Origin: Argyresthia goedartella | Lineage: Eukaryota > Arthropoda > Insecta > Lepidoptera > Argyresthiidae | Assembly (NCBI GenBank): GCA_949825045.1 | Contig: OX463818.1 | Coordinates: forward strand, 34,302,906-34,366,905 | Direction: 5' to 3' | DNA: 64,000 nucleotides | In this document: one piece after another, positions 1 through 11,195 of the stretch | Layout: every line of letters begins with the position of its first letter | Numbering within the stretch: position 1 is the stretch's first letter | Notes under the pieces: model-generated | Databases searched by the model: none | What the model was told of the DNA's origin: nothing | The model's input: only the letters and a program-made list of their open reading frames with translations | Program-made: the position numbers and the translations under genes

Positions 1-175
1 ATTTAGTCATTATCATAATTAATAAGCCGGAATAAATAATTACAAAATTATTAACAGCAAGGTCTGTGTTGAGCCAGATTAACCCCATACAGTCCCATCA
101 TTTAAATAATTTGAGCATTGTAATACCCTTTTTCGACAAAGTCGCTTTAACATGGATTTTAAATTGCTCAAATGG
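1..175 (-). repeat. LINE 3' end fragment (ORF2 C-terminus and 3' UTR)
   Basis: This stretch is close to the reverse complement of about 22,310-22,571. Both copies share the coding end of a non-LTR reverse transcriptase (ending in a GYYNVQDYLND-like motif at 22 kb), the same stop region and the same AT-rich 3' UTR. It is a 5'-truncated LINE copy cut by the window edge. The match is visible by eye; the clade assignment is inferred. Confidence 0.6.
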
Positions 176-315
176 ATAATGCATAGATATGAGTTTGCTA
201 ATCCCGGACTTTTGTGAACAGAGCCCGAACAAAATGTATTCACACTCATTTAATATTATTCAAATATAATTCAATAAAGTTTTTAAATTAAAGAAAGCCA
301 GTGATTTTTGTGAAT

Positions 316-349
316 TTTTGATCTACCATTATTGAATGGTAGATCAAAA
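316..349. repeat. 15-bp-arm perfect hairpin
   Basis: Two 15-base arms (316-330 and 335-349) are exact reverse complements around a 4-base loop. It lies between two LINE fragments. No function can be assigned; it may mark the terminus of an old element. Confidence 0.6.
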
Positions 350-560
350 TTTTATGACTTGGCAACTTTTGTAATAAAAGTAGAGTTGTCGTGTCCTTTA
401 TTAACAAAATACCTACATCTTTGATAGAAAATTTCAAGACTATGGAAGAACATATTCCAAAACTTTTAAGTTGGACTGTAGAAATGCAAAAACTTTACAC
501 TTTAATAGAAAAAAAAAAGTAATACTATATATTGAAAACTGTTTACAAACAAAGGCGCTT
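350..560 (+). repeat. LINE fragment (region upstream of the RT domain)
   Basis: The sequence resembles the reverse complement of about 35,700-35,890 and the plus strand near 37,780-37,900, all from the same LINE family. It shares phrases around 'gttgtcgtgt', 'aaactttaca' and 'aatagaaaaa'. No open frame survives. Confidence 0.5.
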
Positions 561-578
561 TTAGGCGCCACCATAATT

Positions 579-1690
579 TTATTGAAACTCGGAATTTCTC
601 TTGGCCGGACAATCAGTGTCATCTGTTTTGTGGCTACCGTAGCGTAGACATGTTGCACATTTTGGGGTTTCAGATGTTTTAGTGTAATCAGTGGTTTGGT
701 GACCTAGTTCACCGCAGTGGCCGCACGTAGGTATTGTATCTTTGGCAATGTGATCATATTGCTGACAGTTGTAATATCTTGTTACCAAGGTAAAGTCTCT
801 CACAGTATAAGACAACCAGTTGATAAATACCGTCTCCTGTGCTATAAGAGCCTTGCGGATATCGGTAGGTACTTCGATAATAAATTTGTAGGCGTCAGTT
901 TCCTTTTTACTCGATTTGCGGCTTTATTTTATTGAGCTTAAAAACGTCATAAGGGATAGATTGGGCATTTCTGCAGCAGCTCATATGCAGGTAAAGACGT
1001 CACTCTCTCTTGAGAAGCCTGATTTCGTTTTTTTTAAGTTGTCTTTGTGATCCATACTAATTATGACCCCTCCGTTTTTTGTCCTACGTGCTTTTAGTGC
1101 ATGACTTCAGGGCGGAATATTTTTTTGACTTTTTTCTCGTCGCTTGTCTTCTGTTGATTTTTGGGATATATAGCAACAGAGCAAAAAAGGGCTGGGACGA
1201 ATAACATTATTCGGGATTTTGTTTACAATTTCGACAAAAGAGGTGGTTTCCTAAGTCTGTTGTTTTTTATTATTATTTTATTTATAGCCTTTTTAAGGTC
1301 AGTAAGGTTTTCTGCTAATTCCTGTTTTTTCTTTAAGGTCTGGAGAAATCTGAGCCTGGATGGCTTTCTGTTTTAGCGATTAGTATTGAACAGCCATTTG
1401 CGATCACCCATGTCCTACTTTGCGGCACAAGTTCTGTATCGTAGTTTTAGGTCTGAATGTAGTTTAAATTCCGCAGCTGTCGTACATATCTCATTAAGAC
1501 ATTGATCAATCGAGCTCATTCTGTTTTGAAGTTCAGGTGTTGTCATAACCTCCATGGTTTGATCGCTATCCTGGGAGTTCTTCTGACCATGACCGGTCAG
1601 GGCAGGGGCGGGGGGCGGCGAACGAGTGGTGAGGCAGCTTCTGTTAAACGGGCCACCTTCGGAGCTCATCTTTAATAGTTTTTTTTTCAC
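579..1690 (-). pseudogene. LINE ORF1 (gag-like, CCHC zinc knuckles), degenerate
   Basis: Two minus-strand open segments look like an ORF1 protein of a Jockey-type non-LTR retrotransposon. The upstream part (1415-1690) is low-complexity, proline-rich and gag-like. The downstream part (579-815) has closely spaced cysteines and histidines in zinc-knuckle arrangement, including CGHCGELGHQTTD and CATCLRYGSHKTDDTDC. In the family such knuckles bind element RNA in the ribonucleoprotein particle. The frames between 815 and 1415 are broken. The matching ORF2 is not adjacent. The RT at 2.7-4.1 kb could belong to a related element but is not demonstrably the same copy. Confidence 0.6.
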
Positions 1691-1879
1691 TTACATCTTT
1701 ACTTGCACTTGATTATTTTGTAAGATACATGATGCATATTACAAAGACACACTTCACAAAATTGCAGCGAATACGCTCAACGCGATAAGTAGGTCACAGA
1801 TTTGTTGAGTGGAGTATTTTTATTAATATTACTTTACCCACATGCACAAGTCTGATGTGCACAATAGGTATCGTAAAAA

Positions 1880-2480
1880 TAAAACCGGTCAAGTGCGAGA
1901 AAGATGTCGGCCCCCCACACCAAGGGTTACATATCATTGTACATGGAAAAGTAAAACGACAGTCTTTTGAACGGGTATACCTTTTTATGTTTTTATAATA
2001 AAATATTAAATAGGTAGGTTTACATTCAAGGCCGAACATCGAAACATTGTAAAAGAATTTTGTGTAAGTAGTATGAAAGTATTAAACTATGAATGAGCAA
2101 AGAGTTTCTTTAACATGAGTTAAAGAAACTCTTTGCTCATTTAAATCGGCAGTGGATAGAAATCGAGTAGCTTTTTTTCTGAAATAATATCAAATATGAT
2201 AAATACTTAATTTTATTTATTATAATTCGAATGAGCAATTTTATTAATCGTATAATGATAAGTAACTAAGCACAAAACTCAATACCTGCAATTAAATATA
2301 TTTTACGATAAGAAAGATCGGAGTCCAGTTTTCTTTCACCTATAAACAAAGACAAAATGGCTAAGAAAATGGTCATACCAATAATAATGTATTGTATAAG
2401 TACGTCTTTTAATTCTTAAAAACCGGTATGTCTCATTATTTGTTGTTATAGCGGCAATAGAAATTAATTAATTTATTTAT
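1880..2480. repeat. Fragments of the lepidopteran GGGTTCCGTAC interspersed repeat
   Basis: Pieces such as 'accggtcaagtgcgag' (about 1885) and 'gttgttatagcggcaatag' (about 2445) also occur in the fuller copy at 32,664-33,092 and in the partial copy at 60,000-60,175. The family is common in Lepidoptera genomes and is non-coding. The copy here is broken and interrupted by a hairpin. Confidence 0.55.
2092..2141. repeat. 23-bp-arm perfect hairpin
   Basis: Arms 2092-2114 and 2119-2141 are exact reverse complements with a 4-base loop. It lies inside repeat-derived DNA between LINE fragments. Confidence 0.75.
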
Positions 2481-2639
2481 TTATTAGGATTTCCAACAGA
2501 TAATACATTTTTCTTAATATTACACCTTGCATTACACTTTCTAAATGTTTACCTACTTACAGGTGACCACCTCATGCAAAATTTTGTTTACAGTTTTTAA
2601 CACAATTTCAAGAAAAGGTAAAAAAGACTTGAATGACAA

Positions 2640-4125
2640 ATGAAACTACACGAGAATCACAAAAAAGAAAAAAAAAGTTACACAATTTACAAAAAGTTAA
2701 GTTTAGCTTTTTCTAAGATAAGAACATTTTCCACCTTAGACCTAAAAGAAGGCAGCTTGTCATGGAAAACATCGACGTCAATTTTGGTACTTGAATGCAT
2801 TGCATTATATGAGCGCATCATTCTAATGAGAGGTGAGTTTATACCTAGGTTGGTTTTCCAAGGTCGGATTCTGAAGATACTGAACGTGCCGGGTCGCGGA
2901 ATTCTGGCTGGAATCACTATGCTAAAACTGTCCAACACTTGAGGACAATCTATATCCCCATTGAGGTCCTTGTGCATTAATGTGAGATCTAGAATCTTTC
3001 TCTGGACAGACATAGAAGTCATATTGAAAAACGACATTCTGTCTGTGTAGGATTGCAGATGAACATTTTTGAATCCCACATTCGCGAGGTAACTGACCAA
3101 TCGTTTTTGAACTCTTTCGATTCTGTCTTTAAACACCTGGTAAAATGGGCTCCAGGCCTGAGAACAATATTCTAGTATGGATCTAACCAAGGTATTGAAC
3201 AACAGTATTTTAGTTCTAGAATTTCTAAAGGGTTTTGAAGTTCTTATGACGAACCCCAACATTCTAGATGCTTTTTTGAGAATGGTATCTATATATGAGC
3301 CAAAAGTTAGCCTACTATCAATCAAGACACCGATATCGCGAATTGTCTCCACTCTCTGCAGGCGTGTGCGATTTATACTGTACTGTGTCAGGTAGATATT
3401 TTTATTTCGGGTAAATTATATTTGGTAGCACTTATCAGGGTTGAGAGTCATTCTGTTATCCAAATACCATTGACACAAGCTGTCTATGTCATGTTGTAAT
3501 AATTGATGGCCATGTCCATCCTTGGAAACAGTACTGAGTATTTTAAGTCATCGGAAAACATATAGGGGTCTGAGTGAGAGAAACAATTCACAATGTCGTT
3601 TATGAATATAACGAACAATAGGGGACCCAGGTGGGATCCCTGCGGGACGCCTGATATTGCCTTGAACGATCCGGATTGAGTGCCATTGACCACAACATAA
3701 GACCTTCTTTCTTTGAGATATGATAGGATCCATTGCAACAAGGGGTCGCTCACTCCAAAGCGGGCCGGTTTCTCGCTGAGAATTTTATGGTCAACCCTAT
3801 CGAACGCCTTGCTAAAATCGGTGTATACGACATCGACTTGTTGTCGCTTGTCCACGAAACCAGCAAGGCGATCGACAAACGCAACAAGGTTTGTATTTGT
3901 CGATCTTCCCTTCAGAACGCCATGTTGTCTGTCCGAAAGCTGGTGAAAGACGTGGCTTGTAAGACAAGAGTACACGAGTGTTTCGAAAACTTTTGCGAAT
4001 ATAGGTAGTATTGTGATAGGTCTAAACTTTTTTATGTCATAACTAATGCCCTCCTTGGGTAAAGGTACAATTTTCCCAACCTTCCAATGCTCGGAGAAAA
4101 CCCCAGATTTCAAAGACAGCCTCCG
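2640..4125 (-). pseudogene. Non-LTR retrotransposon reverse transcriptase, 5'-truncated and broken
   Basis: The minus strand encodes much of a LINE ORF2 in two frames. 3484-4113 carries the reverse transcriptase fingers and palm: FRPITILPIFAKVFE, DFSKAFDRVDHK and GVPQGSHLGPLLFVIFIND. The catalytic region reads FSDDLKY where the family has F/YADD. 2687-3352 continues with the thumb and C-terminal part (IGVLIDSRLTF, ILEYCSQAWSPF). A frame break lies near 3,400. The endonuclease domain is missing, so the copy is 5'-truncated at about 4,125, next to a GGGTTCCGTAC-type repeat. The family resembles CR1/Jockey; a related copy lies at 62.4-63.6 kb. It is very unlikely to be active. Confidence 0.85.
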
Positions 4126-4129
4126 TGGA

Positions 4130-4255
4130 AATTTCAGCTCTCTACCTATTTCGATTGATCCGGTAGAGCCCGGTCACAGACGGACGGACGACAGCATAGG
4201 CTTAGTAATAGGGTCCCGTTTGGCACCATTCGGGTACTGAACCCTAACAATAATA
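4130..4255 (+). repeat. GGGTTCCGTAC-family repeat, 3' half
   Basis: The sequence holds the family's typical 'gacggacggac' run followed by 'cttagtaatagggt' and a degenerate 'gggtactgaaccct' end. It parallels 33,000-33,090 and abuts the truncated LINE at 2.6-4.1 kb. Confidence 0.7.
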
Positions 4256-4468
4256 ATGGAAAATAAACGGAAAAATTGGTAATTATTTTTGAAATTGCTT
4301 TTAGAAAATTTTCAAAATAACACATCATATTTTTTCTTTCAAATAAAAGGGATAGGTGTATTCTGTGAACAGAACACTCATCTTACTCACCACCTACGGG
4401 CCCATCCTTGCAATTTGAGGCATGATACAGATTTTTTTTAAATCTAAGGATAAGACTTCAGCAGTAGA

Positions 4469-5150
4469 TTGTTCTTTAAATCCTCAATCCTCGTCAAACA
4501 TAACCCTGAAGGCTTATTTAAACACTGTGGACTAATTCCGGTGCACAAAAAATTCCAGTACCTTACACTTATTGAACATTACTTTCGCACAGATCTTCAG
4601 GTTGAAATTCAGCACAAAATACAAACAAGGCAAGTGACTAATAAAAAATTACTTATACCTAAGACAACTAATTTCTATGGAAAGCGAACATCAGCTTACT
4701 TAGTACCGAAACTCAAAAACAACTTACCTCTCAAACTAAAACAAGAAATCACCGAGAAGAACATTAATAATTCTTTAAAGAGAGAATACATTAATAATAA
4801 ACTTAAAAAATTCTACACGCTGGGTGACAACTCCGGATCAACCCGTAGCTCTGCTACTGCTGTCTCGCGCGATGAGCAGTGCGGCGCGCGCGTGGCGTGT
4901 AGGTACCTACCTAAGACACAATACTTAATAGTACTAAGATGATTCACATGTTTTTAACATTAAGTTTTTATTATTGTCATTATGTTAAGTAATAGAAGTG
5001 ATCTGTACCTACATCTATATTTATAACATGGCTGTTATCTAAATTCCTTGGTGCCTGGGAAACCCACTGGGTTTATAGGCACCCGATGTAATTAGTATTA
5101 AGTTTTTATATTTTCGTAATAAACGTACATTCATACATACATAGCGTTAA
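4469..5150 (+). pseudogene. LINE ORF2 C-terminal fragment with 3' UTR
   Basis: An open frame (4469-4942) carries the kind of C-terminus seen in CR1/Jockey-type ORF2 proteins: TNFYGKRTSAYLVPKLKNNL, followed by a lysine/asparagine-rich tail. The last 40 residues read through unrelated sequence. Downstream is an AT-rich 3' UTR ending in 'aataaacgtacattcatacatacat'-like repeats near 5,140, which suits a non-LTR element end. No catalytic domain is present. Confidence 0.55.
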
Positions 5151-6360
5151 TTGACATAATTAAACCCAATAAGGTGTACAGTTTTATTCATTAGTAAAGA
5201 TGTATTTATTTGTATTCTCCCTATGATTTTATATTGGAGTTCCAATTCCACAAATGCTATTCAAAGTCAACCCCATATCATCTCCAAGCTGCAATATGCT
5301 AGGTGCATATTTCCTTCCACCATCACCTGCATACAAATGTACAACCAAAGAAAGCCACCCACTTCTAATATGCGCCTTTATCCACGTGCCATAGATTCCA
5401 AAAGTGGAACACCGCTTAGTTCGGCTATACCAAGTCTAGCCTCGCTAACGCTTGTACCATTCTATGTAATCTAGAATTATCATATAGAGCGAAAATCTGT
5501 GCAATAATAAAGATAATGGAGTACCATCTACTTACCGTGAGAACGAAAATGAATTATGGATATGACAAGAGCAAATCCAAAAGGAGTTCTGATTTTAGCC
5601 GGATATGTATGTACAACTCGCTCAATTAAAGAAAGGCGGCGCTAATATTTCCATCTCGCTCATATGAATGCCTTTCCCCGCCATTGCCAGTCCCTTTCTC
5701 TATTTGACTGAATAGCTTATATGTTATTAGCTTATCTGTTCTCCCATAAAATCTAAACTACTTAACAAAACTTGACAAATGAGGTATCATTAGAATCTTC
5801 TTGATTGTCCGCTGGTTATAAGCTATTTGACGTCATACTAGACTCACTATGATGCACTCTAGGGCGCGATGCCCACTGAACAAACACACGACAAGGCATA
5901 GGAAACGCTTGCGGACTTGAAGGATTGGGTACCCAAATGACATACCATCCAAGCTTGGCCTATGCTTGTCTCTGTCTTATATGTTCAGTGAGTGAGCATG
6001 GCGCTCGCTCACCTCTTCTTGTAATCGCACGTCGCGCAGCAGGCGCTGATCAACTCCGTGCTTGCCGCATCTTCAGAGAGTCATATATTCGCGAGTGGGA
6101 TGGCGTGCTTGGTGAAGAAGTGTCGTAGAATAATTGAACGAGGAATGCAGAAGTTGTCTAAAAGTCTAATATAATGTTTTGTAATTCTCGTAAATGTATA
6201 TATGTAGTATCTGTATAGGTCCACATTTGTAACGAAATGCAATATATACTGCATGTAACAATTGCAAATGAACAAATTTACTTTAGGGCATAAAGACAAA
6301 TATTTAAAAAAAATGGCTGTGTTGGATATTAAATTAAACGGCTTAGTAAAATAAACAATC
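5151..6360. other. Intergenic stretch downstream of OBP gene 1
   Basis: I see no convincing gene, RNA or named repeat. Short open frames (for example 5223-5474 and 5925-6128) show no recognisable domain. The part nearest 6,369 should contain the 3' UTR of the minus-strand OBP gene, but no clear AATAAA signal was found on that strand. Confidence 0.4.
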
Positions 6361-6369
6361 ACACTCAGA

Positions 6370-7588
6370 TCATTTCTTCAGCAGTACTCTGTAGAGGTGA
6401 GTACAGTCGTTGAACACCTTGGCCTTCCTGCACACGTCTTGTTTGTGTTGCGACCCCTCCGCCGTCTCGGCGCATGCGCCGCCGTAGTCTAATAAGTGCT
6501 GCTCCAAATTGTTGCTGGAGGATAGGACACGGCGTCTGTGGGTAAGATATACGAGTACATATGAAGTTAAAAGGTAGAATTCCGGAGACACTGCAGACAA
6601 CATTTCGCGAGAGTGTGTGAACGAGACAGCGGGTAAGGTAAATACTGCTGCCTCTCTCGAAAGGTAAATCCTTACGATATGGGTTTTGGATGCGAGGTCA
6701 CAAATGCAAAAATTAAAATGAACAACAATACGCAGAATAAAATGATGGATGAATGGTCTGATGGGTTTCACGCTTGTTTCTCACTCTGGAGATGCAGGTT
6801 CTCCTGACCATACAGGTACTGGGGTACATACCAATGAGATAATGAATTTATCTTAAGTAAATACAGTATCGGACGTTACGTGTTTCGGATGACACGTTAA
6901 GCTATAGGTACCAGCTACTATTGCTACGTGATAGTGGTCGTAAAACCCCTCCATCAACTCGCACTAAGTAAGCGTGGAGGAGAATGGCTTAATCTTACTC
7001 TTACCTGGGTAAAGGCCTATGCCCAACGGTGGGGACATTATCGGGGTACCGTGAAGCTGACACCATATTTGTGGTGTGTCAGGGACATAATTTTGAGCAA
7101 TTAAAATCCCCAACGAGGCCTATACTCGATAAGATCGGAGGAAGACGTAAGGCTACGAGGTGGTGTCGACGAGTCGGTCAACTTTAAACAGTAAATCTGC
7201 CTACTTAAGACACAGGCTGAGCCTAGTGTGGGTGTTTGGGGGCCACTGCACTTATCTTTTGGAAGTGTGTACCTTTTGGAAAATAACTTCAATTTGAAAG
7301 TATTGAAACTGTTCTACGCAGAAAAACACCGGTAGGTTAAGTTAGGTAAACTTACTTGTAAACATCCAAGTTGATACCTCCACTCGCCGTCATGATCCCG
7401 AACTTCCTCAGCACGCAGAATATGATGCACGGCTCATCAGTCTCCTGAATGTCCGTGTTCTTCGCCTTCGGGAACATCTCGTTGATACACAGGTCGGAGA
7501 CATAGTCGGTGAGTTTCTCGTGGGCGTAGATCACTGAGAGACGGGCGTGGGCTGCGCCGATGCAGAGCAGGACGGCGAATAGAAACAT
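6370..7588 (-). CDS. Odorant-binding protein (PBP/GOBP family), two coding exons
   Basis: Predicted 132-aa secreted classic OBP, a small carrier for hydrophobic ligands. Exon 1 is 7356-7588 and exon 2 is 6370-6535. The intron (6536-7355, phase 2) has donor GTAAG and acceptor CACAG, and joining them keeps the frame. Residues 1-15 are a signal peptide (FLFAVLLCIGAAHA). Six mature cysteines fall at 34, 54, 58, 99, 113 and 122. The C2-x3-C3 and C5-x8-C6 spacings are exactly those of the family; the C1-C2 gap of 19 is shorter than usual. Shared motifs with the gene at 13.9 kb include PCII-C and VFNDC. The intron holds a SINE-like repeat at 6,840-7,060. The splice model is inferred and needs transcript support. 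Confidence 0.88.
6840..7065 (+). repeat. SINE-like/RTE-tail interspersed repeat in the OBP intron
   Basis: It contains 'gtttcggatgacacgttaag', 'cctccatcaact' and 'tgcccaacggtggggacat', matching the order of phrases at 15,560-15,775. Shorter versions lie at 39,490-39,605 and, inverted, at 33,800-33,925. It is non-coding and sits wholly inside the intron of OBP gene 1. Confidence 0.7.
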
Positions 7589-7589
7589 G

Positions 7590-7613
7590 GCTGGCGGGGG
7601 GGGGGGGGGGGGG
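7590..7613 (-). promoter_or_regulatory. Possible 5'-UTR splice acceptor with an 18-C polypyrimidine tract
   Basis: On the coding strand a run of 18 C (7596-7613) is followed by GCCAG and then CC-ATG of OBP gene 1. This looks like a polypyrimidine tract and AG acceptor ending a 5'-UTR intron. OBP gene 2 has a similar arrangement (CTTTCAG then AA-ATG). The run is also slippage-prone, so its length may vary or be a sequencing artefact. Upstream exon not identified. Confidence 0.4.
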
Positions 7614-7980
7614 AGATTAGATTTGTTAACAGAATCTTAGATACAGTCCATAATTCATTTCATTTCATTCATTCATTTCATTAAAACACATTAATAATCT
7701 GAGGACAACGCAGTCATGCAGTAAAATACTTTATTTTTTTTTCCGAACTGGGTATAAAGAAAGTAAACAACAAAGTTACATATACACTTTATTTAAACTA
7801 AAGTTAAAACCTATTTAAATTTAGGGTCGGCTTATTGTTTGGTGATGACGCTAGAGTGCTTATTCTTAGGTATAGTAAATTTACATCGCTTAGCTGCGGG
7901 TGTGGTCGAGCCAAGTTGCTAGGGGCGAGCGGCTACGCTCTCACGTTGACACTTCGACGGATGAACCGGCGCGGCCTATT

Positions 7981-8052
7981 GAGGTGCTTTGTCCTCCAAA
8001 AGGAGGTGCTAGGACTATGCCTAGCACCTCCTTTTGGAGGACAAAGCACCTC
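7981..8052. repeat. 33-bp-arm perfect inverted repeat
   Basis: Arms 7981-8013 and 8020-8052 are exact reverse complements with a 6-base loop. Each arm contains an inner palindrome (CCTCCAAAAGGAGG), and a third partial copy follows at about 8,060-8,077. The surrounding 7,850-8,180 is GC-richer than its neighbours and has open frames on both strands, which are side effects of the palindrome. Confidence 0.9.
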
Positions 8053-8079
8053 AGCACAACGCACCTCCTTTTGGAGGCC

Positions 8080-8960
8080 TTGCTTACAGTCTTCTGTAAC
8101 CAATGTTGACTCCGGATCGCCGAAAGATCCGTGTAGGACGTGGCACAAGGGTTTCTTAGCGTACTCCGCTGGCATTCCATAAAAGCCATGCTGTGATGAC
8201 AGCCACGTAAGTTATTATTTATACGTATTACATAGGTTATATAGGAACAGCCAATTGGACTGCCGATTGAAGACAAGCAGTAAGTAATAAAATACGAAGC
8301 AGCTAGCTTGCCGGCTTATTAAAAATGAAGGCACCGGTGATGACTTTACGAAATAGATATCACAGATCAATACCACAGACATATAATAAGATACTACGTA
8401 TCAATACCCCTACACGATGTTGCCAATCGCCACAGACGAAGAGAGCGAAAACGAAATGAAACTGGAAGTTGAAATGACCATAGATTGTAAGATGAATTTA
8501 AGATACCAACATAAACAGTTGACGAGGAGTGCAATAAATTGTGTATCGCTGAGGCGTTATTTCACGCTTGAAAAATATACATTACATCAGTTATCTCGCA
8601 GAATCTGCCACATTCTCGCACTTTCTCCCTCCAAGCATCACCAAACTGATCTTTTAGTGCGTTGAGGCTGTACCGCGCCCGCACTAGAGGAGACTGCCGG
8701 CGCGCCACCGTGCGGTGCGGTACCTATCACGTAGAACGGGGTATTGAATAAGCTAGACGTGGGCGTAACTGTGCATTGGCCAAACCGTATAGGAAAAGGC
8801 GTGCAGCTGTGTTTGTTTTGTATGTTTTGGAGACCTTACATTTAGGTGATTGTGTATACATTTTACAAAATTGTTAAGTTGTCAACGAATTGACGTATTA
8901 CAATTATTACAAATAGTAGCTACGTATTAATTACAAAATTTTCAGTCCATATTCAATAAT
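8080..8960. other. Stretch without a recognisable gene
   Basis: Mixed AT-rich and locally GC-rich sequence (8,660-8,720). No coding domain is recognised. Short open frames at 8417-8665 show no family features. Confidence 0.35.
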
Positions 8961-8964
8961 TTCT

Positions 8965-9062
8965 ACCAGCATAAAGCTTTCGTGGTACACACGATTCGGT
9001 ATTGGACTGCTAGTTAAAATAATTCCTTTTTAGGAACTGTCAAAACGGCTATTCATATGTAA
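8965..9062 (+). repeat. Short interspersed repeat shared with about 27,080-27,145
   Basis: The phrases 'attggactg', 'gtcaaaa' and 'gtaattttgt' occur in the same order and spacing at both places. It may be the end of an uncharacterised element. Confidence 0.35.
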
Positions 9063-9064
9063 TT

Positions 9065-9962
9065 TTGTGTTATAGGCCCCAGAGGTCCAGGCTTAGAGTC
9101 CCGACCCAGAAACAACAAAAAAGTCTATTTGTAACGAATTCTAGTTGTAGTTCTTTGATATTATTTGCAGCATGAGTTTGGTAGGCTAGTAATTTTAGAT
9201 TTTCATCAGATTTGATGGCATGCATTAGTATACTGTTTGATTCTACCGATGTTTTATAACAGTTGTTATTGTTCATGGGGTCGTTAATGTCAGTATTGTC
9301 ATGATGGTTTATTTCAAAGTGTGAAATTCCTCACAAATTTTATCCAAGACTGTTTGTAAGTATATCCATTCGCATCGGAGTGATTTTGTAAAGACTTTAT
9401 CTACAAGTTCTGGGTGTTTTTAGTTGCTTTGATAGTAGTGTTATACATTTCATCCATTCGTTAACTTTTTCTTTGATGTATTATTTTCGGCCTCGTCTCC
9501 GATGACGTCGCCCAAAAACCGATGTGAAAGTTCAGTCTTCACTTCAAGGTTCCCAAATAGTCTGTTAGCTTCTTCGGTTGATTTATTTTTGACTATAAAA
9601 TGGCTTTTTGAGGGTTCTGGGAAATAACCGTATTTTGGACCTATTTTCATCAGTGTTTCTAGCCATTCTTTTGCGTTTTTAAGTTAACCAAAACAGGCGG
9701 TATCATCTGCTTTGTATATATTTTCCAAGTCTTTGCAGATTCCAAGGTCTTTGCAGATTTGGATTAGGGGTAGAATTCCGACTGCATACATTATCATTGT
9801 TAATGGATCACCCTGTTTTGTTCCTTCCTTGCTTAAGATGAACTCGTTTGATAGGCAAATGACTGCGTAACCTTCATATGTGTTGAAAAGAAATATTGCA
9901 CAGCTAGGCCAGTAGATTCTAGCATTGACGACATTTGACGACCCAAATGGCCGAGTTGGCAA
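9065..9962 (-). pseudogene. Retroelement reverse transcriptase, C-terminal half (first of three pieces)
   Basis: The minus strand carries [19 protein letters not shown], then a degenerate catalytic box KADDTACFG (family YADD), then GPKYGYFPEPSKSHFIV and LSHRFLGDVIGDEAENN. Several stops and frame shifts follow toward 9,065. The QGDP motif and the PEPSKS block define a metazoan retroelement RT lineage whose clade name I cannot assign with confidence. Upstream portions of the same protein lie at 11,047-11,195 and 12,190-12,560, so the original element was split by later insertions. Confidence 0.7.
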
Positions 9963-10197
9963 TGACCCTGCCTACGATTCCAAGGGTCCCGTGTTCGAGT
10001 CACGGTGGGGGCAAATATTTGTTTGATGAGAACGGATGTTTGTACCCTAGTCATGGTTGTTTATCTGTCTAAGTATAATATTTATCTATGTAAGTATGTG
10101 TATCGTTGTCTAGTACCCAAGATACAGAGAATCCTAGTTTGAGGCTAGATCAATGTGTGTAAATTAGTGTCCAAGGTATTATTATTATTATTATTCC
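9940..10197 (+). mobile_element. tRNA-derived SINE with (ATT)n tail
   Basis: A pol III-like head has an A box (TGGCCGAGTTGGC) and a B box (GTTCGAGTC). It is followed by the body known from lepidopteran SINEs ('gatgagaacggatgtttgt', 'tatcgttgtctagtaccc') and a tail of ATT repeats (10,180-10,197). It interrupts the RT element at 9,962. Confidence 0.8.
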
Positions 10198-11046
10198 AGA
10201 GAGCGATTGAGCGACTCAACGCGTTGAAGGTATTTGCGGCATCTATTGGGAGGAGGCCTTCATCGTCTTCACCTTCATTAAAACATTTTTCATGGGTTGA
10301 ATCCCTTTTCTCACCCTTGCTTAGTCCGTTCTCGTGCCGCTAATTGGCTACGCCGATGTCTGATGGGCAAGCGCGAACGAAGATCTTTTGAATAAACTCG
10401 AACGACTTCAGAATCTCGGGATTCGGTTTATCTTCGGGCTGCGCAAATTTAACCATGTTTCTTAATTTCGTAAAGAGTTGGGGTGGCTTTATTCGTCGTC
10501 GCCGAGACTATCATATTCTTTCTTATCTTTTCAATATATTGACAGACCCGCGCTACCCCAGCTACCTTCGAGACCGCTTCGAGATCTCACTGGGTCTCAC
10601 TTTTAACCACTCCAAGGCAATACCACTTCCGCATATGAGCACTCCTTCAGGTTGTAGGGGGTCTGACTATGGAATGAACTTCTTTGTACGATAAGAGACA
10701 GTCCCACTCTTTTCGCTTTCAATACCCGGGTAAAAGAGCACTTCCTCTCTCTTTTGTGATAGTTGTAGTATGTTGATTATTATTATATGTAAACTATATG
10801 TACTGGTTTATGTATGTATTGGTACTTATTTAGTAGTTTGGTATATATTTTATTTTCCGTATTTTATAGATATTTAATTTACTTATAGGTATTTTATTAT
10901 TGTTTACATATTGTGCACTGCTTGATAAAATTTCCCGTCATGCCTTGGTTTGCTGATAGAAATCTCTTTTTAGAGATAAGCCCGCCTTTGTACATATGTT
11001 TTCTCTTAATGTATCTTTTTAAATAACTGTTTTGTGTGTAAAGAAT
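10198..11046 (+). pseudogene. CR1-like LINE, ORF2 C-terminus and 3' UTR
   Basis: The frames at 10,360-10,700 read as the end of a LINE ORF2: LNKLERLQN-like and RRRRDYHILSYLFNIL, then DPRYPSYLRDRFEISLG. The 3' UTR (10,740-11,040) includes the stem 'aaatctctttttagagataa' and 'gcctttgtacat'. The same family occurs at 58,690-59,935, with the same coding phrases and the same stem. It is 5'-truncated and inserted in the older minus-strand RT element. Confidence 0.7.
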
Positions 11047-11195
11047 TATGAATCCCTCCTTTAATACCCGATTTCGTACCTGCACAAAGCTGACCAGAGC
11101 CCCATGCTAGTTGAACATTTATCCCTGTTGCGGTCGCCATGGCTTTTGCAATGATGCATTGTAGTATTTCACCGATGCCGATAAGGCGGAGCCTG
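11047..11195 (-). pseudogene. Retroelement reverse transcriptase, middle piece
   Basis: The minus strand reads RLIGIGEILQCIIAKAM, then WGSGQLCAGTKSGIKGGIHN. This is the RT fingers block that in the same lineage lies upstream of the QGDP motif. It is bordered on both sides by plus-strand LINE insertions, which places it as an exposed segment of the element at 9,065-9,962. Confidence 0.65.

Noticed and set aside
5925..6128. Host gene of 67 aa
   Set aside because: Arginine-rich frame without signal, domain or splice context; indistinguishable from chance.
7835..8276. Overlapping open frames of 80-115 aa on both strands
   Set aside because: They exist because of the 33-bp palindrome and its GC-rich surroundings; the proteins mirror each other and match no family.
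9948..10016. tRNA gene
   Set aside because: A and B boxes are present but the acceptor and anticodon arms do not pair, and a SINE body with an (ATT)n tail follows.
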